This document shows, one piece after another, positions 1 through 4,728 of a stretch of 6,822 bases of DNA (positions within the stretch are counted from its first letter, which is position 1; every line of letters starts with the position of its first letter). Under the pieces are notes generated by a model that did not search any database, had not been told where the DNA came from, and worked only from the letters and a program-made list of their open reading frames with translations. Source of the DNA: Dehalococcoidia bacterium (GTDB taxonomy: Bacteria; Chloroflexota; Dehalococcoidia; Lucifugimonadales; UBA3495); the NCBI GenBank assembly GCA_022823105.1, contig JAJDXU010000068.1, positions 1 through 6,822 of the forward strand, written 5' to 3'. Made by a program: the position numbers and the translations under genes.

Positions 1-109
1 GGTCGCGGCGCATCTCCTGGGCGAGGGCTTCGTTGATGGCCTCGCGGGTTTGCAGGGTCCTGGTTTCGCCCGGAGGGGGCATCATTGGGGTTTCAACCAT
101 GGTGGTCAT
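1..109 (-). CDS. pdhB: Pyruvate/acetoin dehydrogenase E1 component, beta subunit (N-terminal fragment)
   Basis: This is the first 36 codons of a gene that runs off the left edge. The visible protein contains LQTREAINEALAQEMRRD, the conserved opening helix of thiamine-diphosphate-dependent E1 beta subunits, which pair with E1 alpha to decarboxylate a 2-oxo acid (or cleave acetoin) and pass the acyl group to the E2 lipoyl enzyme. The start ATG at 109-107 is chosen because a strong GGAGG ribosome site lies at 122-118, 8 bases upstream. E1 alpha is encoded upstream on the same strand, but two unrelated genes lie between them, which is unusual. The substrate (pyruvate, acetoin or branched-chain oxo acid) cannot be told from this fragment. 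Confidence 0.85.
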   Translation of the reverse strand, partial: MTTMVETPMMPPPGETRTLQTREAINEALAQEMRRD

Positions 110-113
110 ATTG

Positions 114-488
114 TCAGCCTCCGATGGGAGTGATGGTTACGGGACCGTTGGGAACGGCGTCGATGGTGATGCGGTGGTTCCAGAGTAGGGCCATGCCGAG
201 CTATGGACGAGTTCCGGCTTGTATAACCCGCACTGCACGTTCGCGTCCAGACCAGGCTATTTTGGAAATGCCGGATGGCACCACGGTGGAATCTTGAGTG
301 GCAGATGCGATTCGCCTCCGTGAATTTAATGCGAGACCGAATTGGCGCACGAAGGGTTCCGGCAGGGCCAGATAGCCCGTGAAGCCGGTATCCAGCATAG
401 TCGTTAAAGTTTGCCAGTTGCCATCGCCATCTCTGATTCGCAATTCCAGTAAAGCGCGCTGAGAGTCGGTGACTCGCCCGCCGATCAC
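114..488 (-). pseudogene. Clan AA (retropepsin-like) aspartic protease interrupted by an in-frame TAG
   Basis: The open part (488-201, GTG start) encodes 95 residues with the active-site motif LDTGFTGYLALP (catalytic Asp33), typical of the small single-domain clan AA aspartic proteases of prokaryotes. The start overlaps the preceding stop as GTGA and has a GAGGAG ribosome site at 502-497. The frame hits TAG at 203-201 right after AGTRP. Reading on in the same frame gives LGMALLWNHRITIDAV and a Gly-rich end, stopping at TGA 116-114. Members of this family normally have a P-(L/I)-(L/I)-G-M-x-L-L segment here, so a Leu codon (TTG to TAG is one base change) has probably become a stop. Full length would be 124 residues. 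The active site is intact, but the fold should lose its last strands. It is either a recent pseudogene or a read-through product. Confidence 0.75.
118..122 (-). promoter_or_regulatory. Ribosome binding site of the E1 beta gene, embedded in the protease reading frame
   Basis: GGAGG lies 8 bases before the E1 beta ATG. It is formed by the last two sense codons (GGA GGC) of the upstream protease frame, whose TGA at 116-114 lies four bases before the ATG. This layout fits translational coupling, which would be weakened now that the protease frame stops early at 203-201. Confidence 0.7.
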
Positions 489-1069
489 AGGTGCGGCTCC
501 TCGTCATGGCCGCCCATAAAATAAGCGGCGGAGTAACCGACACGCCTGCCGTAGCAAAGTGCGCCGGGAACCCTATTATTGAGTCTAATGTCGCCGGATA
601 CGTCGTCATCGTCAATTTCGTATGCACCGCTGCTGACGTCGATATGGACGAACTTTCCGATGTCTGATTCGGTAAGAGTCGGCCGAATTTTTTCGCGATA
701 TATACGTTCTCCCAGGGCAGCGATCTCGTCGGGCTGGAGGTCGTTTTTTTCGGTATCCATCGGGCCCTGTGCTGGCGGATCGTTGAACTGGTCGGCGAGC
801 GGCGGGTCAAAGGTTATCGAACTGCCTCCGATGTAAATGATGTAAGGTTCACCGTCCAAAAAGGTGTAAGTGTCGGCACCGGGTCGGCGATCACGCAACC
901 GCATGCCGGCTTCGACCTGGTAGTCGTCAACTTCGTAGTCACCAGTATTTAGATCGACGACGACGAACTTGGCGCGGTCATCGCCGGTCAACTTTGGCTC
1001 CACTTTTGCCCGGAAAAAATCAGTAGCAAACGCGATCTGCTCTTCCGGTGTCAAATCTGAGATAGCCAC
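485..1069 (-). CDS. Acidic protein of two tandem ungapped domain copies, partner gene of the aspartic protease
   Basis: I do not recognise an assigned function. The 194-residue protein consists of two copies of one domain, residues 6-82 and 111-187, at a constant offset of 105 with no gaps and 30 of 77 identities by hand count. Shared landmarks are RxKxxP, LTxxD, KFV, GxYE(V/I)DD, RLxxR, PGA and a final GG. The second copy keeps the GRRVG segment that I associate with single-domain relatives encoded beside clan AA aspartic proteases in cyanobacteria and Chloroflexota (recollection, not a search). Residues 83-110 form a Pro/Asp-rich linker, and Met104 may be the relic of a once separate start. 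The start is GTG at 1069-1067 with AGGA at 1080-1077. Its stop overlaps the protease start as GTGA. GC is lower than in the flanking E1 genes. A regulatory or antitoxin-like partnership with the protease is only inference. Confidence 0.75.
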   Translation of the reverse strand: MAISDLTPEEQIAFATDFFRAKVEPKLTGDDRAKFVVVDLNTGDYEVDDYQVEAGMRLRDRRPGADTYTFLDGEPYIIYIGGSSITFDPPLADQFNDPPAQGPMDTEKNDLQPDEIAALGERIYREKIRPTLTESDIGKFVHIDVSSGAYEIDDDDVSGDIRLNNRVPGALCYGRRVGYSAAYFMGGHDEEPHL

Positions 1070-1099
1070 TTTTGGTTCCTCATGATCACGGTACTGGCA

Positions 1100-2110
1100 T
1101 CAGACGCTCATGTTGGCGCCGCGGCGCATCATTTCTACGGGGTAGTCGGCGTAGACGTCCTCGTAGATTTCGTGGGGTTGCGGCAGTGGGCTGGCGTCGG
1201 CGAAGGCCACGGCTTCCTCCATGAGGACGCGGGCTTCTTCGTCCATCTGGTCCATTTCCTCGACGGTTACGACGTTGCCCTGGGCGGTCATGTGGTTGCG
1301 GAAGGTGAGGAGCGGGTCGCGGGCGCGCCAGTGGTCCTCTTCCTCCTTGGTGCGGTAGGTGAGAGGATTGTCGAAGACGGTGTGGCCGTAGTAGCGGTAG
1401 GTGCGAGCTTCGAGGAGCGCGGGGCCATCGCCGGCGCGGGCGCGGGAGACGGCTTCGCCGGCGGCTTCGTACACGGCGAGGACGTCCATGCCGTCAACAT
1501 GGAAGCCGGGCATGTCGTAGCCGGCAGCGCGGTCGGCGACGTTGGCTACGGAGAGGCCGTATTCAACTGGCGTTGATTCGGCGTAGCCGTTGTTCTCGCA
1601 GCAGAAGATCACGGGGAGCTTCCAGACGGAAGCGAGGTTCATGCACTCGTGGAGGACGCCCTGGTTGGCTCCACCGTCGCCGAAGAAGGCCACGGCGACG
1701 CGGCCGAGGCGCTGGATCTTGGAGGTGAGAGCGGCGCCGACGGCCAGGGGAACACTGCCGGCAACGATGCCGTTGGTTCCGAGCATGCCCTTGCTCATGT
1801 CGGCGATGTGCATGGAGCCGCCCTTGCCCGTGTTGGGGCCGTGGCTGCGACCGAAGAGTTCGGCCATCATCAGTTTAGGGTCGACGCCCTTGGCGATGCA
1901 GTGGCCGTGGCCGCGGTGGGTGCTGCCGATGTAGTCGTCGTCGGTGAGGTGGGCGCAAACGCCGGTGGGTACCGCTTCCTGGCCGACCGACGAGTGGACG
2001 GAGGATGACATGCCGCGCTGTCCGGTTTCGGGAACGCCGCGCTCCTCGAAGTGCCGGATGGTGGTCATGGTGCGGTAGAGTTTCAATAAGGTATCGCGTT
2101 CGGGTTCCAT
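1100..2110 (-). CDS. pdhA: Pyruvate/acetoin dehydrogenase E1 component, alpha subunit
   Basis: This encodes 336 residues, a usual length for the alpha subunit of heterotetrameric E1. It binds thiamine diphosphate and, with E1 beta, carries out oxidative decarboxylation of a 2-oxo acid in the cytoplasmic dehydrogenase complex. Conserved blocks are visible: VGQEAVPTG (42-50), STHRGHGH (63-70), MAELFGR, the GKGGSMHIAD loop (95-104) and the cofactor motif starting GDGGAN (144-149) and ending with ENN (172-174). The start ATG has GGAGGG at 2123-2118, 7 bases upstream. The gene is high in GC and followed after 30 bp by the accessory two-gene cassette, then E1 beta. Acetoin dehydrogenase alpha (acoA) is an equally possible name, because the two subfamilies are hard to separate by eye. 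Confidence 0.93.
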   Translation of the reverse strand: MEPERDTLLKLYRTMTTIRHFEERGVPETGQRGMSSSVHSSVGQEAVPTGVCAHLTDDDYIGSTHRGHGHCIAKGVDPKLMMAELFGRSHGPNTGKGGSMHIADMSKGMLGTNGIVAGSVPLAVGAALTSKIQRLGRVAVAFFGDGGANQGVLHECMNLASVWKLPVIFCCENNGYAESTPVEYGLSVANVADRAAGYDMPGFHVDGMDVLAVYEAAGEAVSRARAGDGPALLEARTYRYYGHTVFDNPLTYRTKEEEDHWRARDPLLTFRNHMTAQGNVVTVEEMDQMDEEARVLMEEAVAFADASPLPQPHEIYEDVYADYPVEMMRRGANMSV

Positions 2111-2173
2111 GGCAACGCCCTCCTTACGGATGTTCCGGGCCCAATTTGTAACGTTGGAGTGTGGGGATTATAC

Positions 2174-2197
2174 AAAAACCGGCGGGGAAACGCCGGT
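2174..2197 (-). terminator. Terminator-like hairpin in the E1 alpha leader (possible attenuator)
   Basis: Read on the minus strand, ACCGGCG pairs perfectly with CGCCGGT across a 6-base loop and is followed by TTTTT, the form of an intrinsic terminator. No minus-strand gene ends here, because the gene to the right is on the plus strand. The hairpin lies just after the predicted E1 promoter and before its gene. Attenuation is inferred; a protein-binding inverted repeat is the alternative. A TATAAT sits directly downstream at 2172-2167 but has no convincing -35. Confidence 0.5.
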
Positions 2198-2211
2198 ATG
2201 GAGATGGGTCA

Positions 2212-2239
2212 ATAGTAGCAATCGGGAAGGTGGTGTCAA
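2212..2239 (-). promoter_or_regulatory. Sigma-70-like promoter of the E1 operon
   Basis: On the minus strand a perfect TTGACA (2239-2234) is followed after 16 bases by TACTAT (2217-2212), preceded by TGC, which makes an extended -10. Transcription would start near 2205 and give a leader of about 95 bases before the E1 alpha ATG. The promoter assignment is by eye. Confidence 0.55.
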
Positions 2240-2325
2240 GGAAGTTGGGCGTCAACTGAGCGCACCGCTCGTTTGCGTTCACTGGGATTGTGGCTCTGTG
2301 CAACGAGCTGTGTGGGGTTGAACGT

Positions 2326-2343
2326 ACACGCGCGTGTTATGAT
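2326..2343 (+). promoter_or_regulatory. Perfect 12-bp palindrome abutting an extended -10 (promoter/operator of the MNT-HEPN unit)
   Basis: ACACGCGCGTGT (2326-2337) is its own reverse complement, and its last three bases form the TGT of an extended -10, TGTTATGAT (2335-2343). A TTGAAC lies at 2318-2323, but its 14-base spacing is short, so the extended -10 is the main evidence. A start near 2350 would leave a 30-base leader to the ATG at 2380. The palindrome is placed where a dimeric repressor would block RNA polymerase. Confidence 0.5.
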
Positions 2344-2379
2344 TCATACGAAAACCTCAATGTCGTTAGGTATGAACCT

Positions 2380-2793
2380 ATGCCTACCAGTTTTGATTTC
2401 GAAGACACTGAAGATTGGGCATTTCTCGATTCCGACGAAGTCGGGAACTTAGAACCGAGTCTGCGGCTGCGAGATAACGAGAGATCTTGGTTGGACACTT
2501 ACCGGAAACGGTTAGACGAGGAATTTCCTGAACTGGTCGCTGAGGCCTTGGTATATGGGCCGCGTGCTCGTGGGCACAAGCAACCCAATCCTGGATTGAA
2601 CCTGTTGATCATTCTCAAGGCAGGGGATTGGGAAACCAAAGATGCGGTTGGGTCTCTTGGGCATTTGGTGGACATGGAAAATTATTTCGCTGCGCCTACG
2701 ATAATGGTATACACGAGAGATGAATGGTTGGATCGAGAATGCATTGGATCCCATACCTATCATAGCGTGATGCGGAACCACGTTCGCGTATGA
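2380..2793 (+). CDS. MNT-type nucleotidyltransferase-fold protein with degenerate catalytic motif
   Basis: This encodes 137 residues from the preferred ATG at 2380 (AGG at 2368-2370, 9 bases upstream). The in-frame ATG at 2290 lies upstream of the predicted promoter and is less likely. Residues 58-78 read VYGPRARGHK followed by PGLNLLIIL, which aligns with the GSRARG...SDxDLxVxL signature of minimal nucleotidyltransferases of the MntA type. The motif GS-X10-DXD has become GP (60-61), ten residues, then GLN (72-74), so both metal-binding aspartates are gone. The later strand TIMVYT also lacks an acidic residue. The fold assignment rests on this region and on the HEPN gene that overlaps its 3' end as ATGA. 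Known MntA antitoxins AMPylate the HepT toxin; this one should not be able to, and may act by binding only. The N-terminal 45 residues are acidic and not recognised. GC is clearly lower than in the housekeeping genes. Confidence 0.7.
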   Translation: MPTSFDFEDTEDWAFLDSDEVGNLEPSLRLRDNERSWLDTYRKRLDEEFPELVAEALVYGPRARGHKQPNPGLNLLIILKAGDWETKDAVGSLGHLVDMENYFAAPTIMVYTRDEWLDRECIGSHTYHSVMRNHVRV

Positions 2794-3200
2794 CGAATCG
2801 CAACGCTACGATAGGGGAATGGCGGCGCGGGCAAGCAAGTCTACGTGCAGCGACAGTGTGTTTTCGCCACAAATGCTACGCGGATGCCGTATCGCGCGCG
2901 TACTACGCGGTCCTGCATGCTGCCAGAGCTGCGCTGTTACATTCCATTGCTGACTCTGGTAGCTCGCATCCAGCTACCAATCAACTATTCGGTCTTCACC
3001 TGATCAGGAGTGGCGTAGTGGAGCGGGTGTGGGGAAGGGAAATCGGGCGCCTGTACGACCTCCGCATGAAGGCGGACTATGACGTCGAAGAGACATTCTC
3101 TATCGGGTTGGCTCGAGAAGTGCGCAAGCGGGCGGAGCGATTTTTGGAGCGCATCATGCGTTTTTTGACTCGAACGCTACCGTTTGCAGAGTTGGCTTAA
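2790..3200 (+). CDS. HEPN-domain protein, UPF0332-like (putative toxin partner of the MNT protein)
   Basis: This encodes 136 mostly helical, basic residues. ADAVSRAYYAVLHAARAALL (31-50) is the characteristic first-helix signature of HEPN proteins of the UPF0332 type, and LYDLRMKADYDVEETFS (88-104) is the second conserved helix, with RxxADY. HEPN ribonucleases usually carry RX4-6H. Here the position after R92-X4 is Tyr97, so the classical histidine is missing, as in many UPF0332 members, and RNase activity cannot be assumed. The ATG overlaps the MNT stop as ATGA, and no good ribosome site is present, so translation is probably coupled to the MNT gene. The unit resembles MntA/HepT toxin-antitoxin modules. 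The alternative is a non-toxic RNA- or nucleotide-binding accessory protein. The stop lies only 8 bp from the convergent SAM-hydrolase stop. Confidence 0.8.
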   Translation: MTNRNATIGEWRRGQASLRAATVCFRHKCYADAVSRAYYAVLHAARAALLHSIADSGSSHPATNQLFGLHLIRSGVVERVWGREIGRLYDLRMKADYDVEETFSIGLAREVRKRAERFLERIMRFLTRTLPFAELA

Positions 3201-3208
3201 CCAGTTGC

Positions 3209-4114
3209 TCAGGCGTTTGGGCGATCCTCCGGCGTCGATAACCTAACGGTTGCGCCGCAACTTATCCCGAGCAGTCCGGCGGCGCTGCCGTCGGGGACGG
3301 CGATTTCGAGGCGGCCGTGGCTGCCGATTAGGGCGCGGAGGCCGTCGGTCTGGAGATCAGCGTCTGGTGGGTCCTCGTATACAGCACTGGGCGGGTCGTG
3401 GAAGGTGCGGGAGAGGCCGGTGATGGTTTGGCCGGCGATGGTTACGGTGGCGGATGGATCGCCGGCGGCGACTCCCATTTCGTCGAGCAGGTCGGTGGTG
3501 ATGTCGGTGACGAGGTTGCCGAAGGCGTCGGCGAAGATGACCTGGCCGTGGATTGAGTTGGTTTCGGGCCGAGGTATTGGCAGTGGGAGGGCGTTGATGG
3601 TTGGCGTTGGATCGCCCAGGGCTTGGGGCGCGACGCCGAGGGAGAGGTGAGCGGCCACCGGCGCGAACACGTCGCGGCCGTGGAAGGTCGAGCTGACGGG
3701 ATGCTGCCAGTAGTCGGGGTTAGTCAGGCGCCAGGCTCGGAGATTATCCGGAACCGGAGTTGGCGCGGCGGTTTCGGTGTCGCCGAACGTTGGGGCGTAC
3801 TGGCGGCAGATCAAGGTGAGCAGGCCGTTGTCGGGGGCGACGAAACGGGCATTGGGCGTTTCCAGCAGGATGGCGGCGCGGTCGGTGCCGACGCCGGGAT
3901 CGACGACGGCGACGAAGATGCTGCCGTTGGGGAAGTAGGAGCAGGAATCCGCGAGGACGACGGCGCCGTGGCGGATGTCCTGGGGGCCGATGCCGTGGGT
4001 GAGATCGATGACGTGGACGGCCGGGTTGATGCCGTGGATGACGCCGCGCATCATGCCGACGTAGGGGTCGGACAGGCCAAAATCGGTGAGCAGGACGATG
4101 GGCGGGGCGGTCAT
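3209..4114 (-). CDS. S-adenosyl-L-methionine hydroxide adenosyltransferase (SAM hydrolase, DUF62 family)
   Basis: This encodes 301 residues, close to full length for the family that splits SAM with water/hydroxide into adenosine and methionine. It is related to the fluorinase and chlorinase of actinomycetes. Conserved blocks appear in order: LLTDFGLSDPYVG (8-20), IDLTHGI (36-42), VVDPGVGTDR (70-79), APDNGLLT (93-100), STFHGRDVFAP (142-152) and FGNLVTDI in the C-terminal domain. The Asp-Arg-His set described for the family corresponds to D72, R79 and H145. I see no reason to call it a halogenase. The ATG at 4114-4112 has only a weak ribosome site. It is the last gene of a probable gatB-secG-small membrane ORFs operon, with 21 bp between it and the upstream 58-residue ORF. 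Its physiological role in SAM or adenosine turnover is not settled. Confidence 0.92.
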   Translation of the reverse strand: MTAPPIVLLTDFGLSDPYVGMMRGVIHGINPAVHVIDLTHGIGPQDIRHGAVVLADSCSYFPNGSIFVAVVDPGVGTDRAAILLETPNARFVAPDNGLLTLICRQYAPTFGDTETAAPTPVPDNLRAWRLTNPDYWQHPVSSTFHGRDVFAPVAAHLSLGVAPQALGDPTPTINALPLPIPRPETNSIHGQVIFADAFGNLVTDITTDLLDEMGVAAGDPSATVTIAGQTITGLSRTFHDPPSAVYEDPPDADLQTDGLRALIGSHGRLEIAVPDGSAAGLLGISCGATVRLSTPEDRPNA

Positions 4115-4135
4115 GCCAGTGGGGTTACGTTCCGT

Positions 4136-4312
4136 TCAGTCAAACAACCGCCACCAGAAGAAAACATCGCAAGACAGAGGGTTAATCTGTTCCTCTGGTA
4201 CAAAGGGACAGTATCGGCTAAACGCCTCGCCCACCAAGAAGAACCAGGAGACGAATATCGCCGCGATGATGATCGCAGGCAAATTGCGGGAAAAGAATTT
4301 ACGCGCTTTCAC
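4136..4312 (-). CDS. Small single-pass membrane protein, 58 residues
   Basis: No family recognised. The protein has a basic N-terminus (KARKFFSR), one hydrophobic segment at about residues 11-31 (LPAIIIAAIFVSWFFLVGEA), and a tail with two cysteines (C35, C48) and aromatic residues (FFWW). The positive-inside rule puts the N-terminus in the cytoplasm and the tail outside, where the cysteines could form a disulfide. The start is GTG at 4312-4310, overlapping the TGA of the 47-residue ORF as GTGA. This overlap, and the way two consecutive small ORFs fill the gap between secG and the SAM hydrolase, is the main evidence that it is real. Confidence 0.6.
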   Translation of the reverse strand: MKARKFFSRNLPAIIIAAIFVSWFFLVGEAFSRYCPFVPEEQINPLSCDVFFWWRLFD

Positions 4313-4452
4313 GAATCATCATTCCGTAAGTTCCGGAACTTTATAACAATGTCCATGATCCCATTCGCGAAAAGGATGGGCGCGTAAACTACGCCCAGAA
4401 TGACCGCGATGTCCCTCAGCAGATGCAAAAGCTCAGCGTTGAACAGGTCCAT
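4309..4452 (-). CDS. Small membrane protein, 47 residues
   Basis: No family recognised. It starts MDLFNAELLHLLRD, continues through a hydrophobic stretch at about residues 15-37 (AVILGVVYAPILF, then GIMDIVI) and ends in a short charged tail (KFRNLRNDDS). The basic residues after the hydrophobic segment would place the C-terminus inside. An AGGGG at 4465-4461 lies 8 bases before the ATG. The gene is 28 bp downstream of secG on the same strand and overlaps the next small ORF by four bases. No start or stop signal competes on the other strand. Coding is inferred from arrangement and hydrophobicity, not from homology. Confidence 0.55.
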   Translation of the reverse strand: MDLFNAELLHLLRDIAVILGVVYAPILFANGIMDIVIKFRNLRNDDS

Positions 4453-4480
4453 GATCCCGGCCCCTGCCGAGGGAAAGGCT

Positions 4481-4696
4481 TTAGCCGGGGAAGCGGGCGC
4501 TGAGGGTTGATACGACCAGGAAGATGACGATCAGGACGATGGTGAGCTGGAACAGGGTGCGTTCCAGGCCGCGCCGGGTGCGGACGGTGTTCTGGGCGCT
4601 GCCGAACATGCCGCTGCCGGCCTCTCTCACCTGGGAGAGGATGATGAGGACGAGGATGACGGATGCGATGATCTGAGCGATGTTGAGCAGTGTCAT
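4481..4696 (-). CDS. secG: Preprotein translocase subunit SecG
   Basis: This encodes 71 residues with the SecG layout: a first membrane helix (LNIAQIIASVILVLIILSQ, 4-22), a loop with the signature GSGMFGSAQ (27-35), and a second helix (LFQLTIVLIVIFLVVSTLSA, 48-67). SecG joins SecYE in the cytoplasmic membrane and helps SecA-driven protein export. The ATG has GGAG at 4707-4704, 7 bases upstream. It starts 32 bp after the gatB stop and is followed by two small membrane ORFs, so it is probably transcribed with gatB. Confidence 0.93.
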   Translation of the reverse strand: MTLLNIAQIIASVILVLIILSQVREAGSGMFGSAQNTVRTRRGLERTLFQLTIVLIVIFLVVSTLSARFPG

Positions 4697-4728
4697 TACG
4701 TGACTCCGTGGCTATCGATTGTACCACG

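Noticed and set aside
106..810. 234-codon minus-strand open frame covering the E1 beta start and the cassette
   Set aside because: It conflicts with the domain-repeat protein, the protease and E1 beta, which have family features and proper ribosome sites. Its product is Arg/Ser/Thr-rich without recognisable motifs.
2167..2172. Minus-strand TATAAT as the main E1 promoter
   Set aside because: The -35 position falls inside the hairpin and reads CGGCGT or similar. The upstream TTGACA/TACTAT pair is a better promoter, so this is kept only as an alternative.
2267..2308. Inverted repeat GCTCGTT / AACGAGC
   Set aside because: Seven-base arms separated by 28 bases are expected by chance, and no clear function is suggested.
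2290..2379. Upstream in-frame ATG as the start of the MNT gene
   Set aside because: It lies before the predicted promoter, has no ribosome site, and the extra 30 residues show no family similarity.
4115..4135. Possible terminator or leader before the SAM hydrolase
   Set aside because: The 21-bp gap holds no hairpin and only a poor ribosome site, so nothing was annotated.
3623..4387. 254-codon plus-strand open frame
   Set aside because: It lies antisense to the SAM hydrolase and the small membrane ORFs and shows shadow-type composition with no motif.
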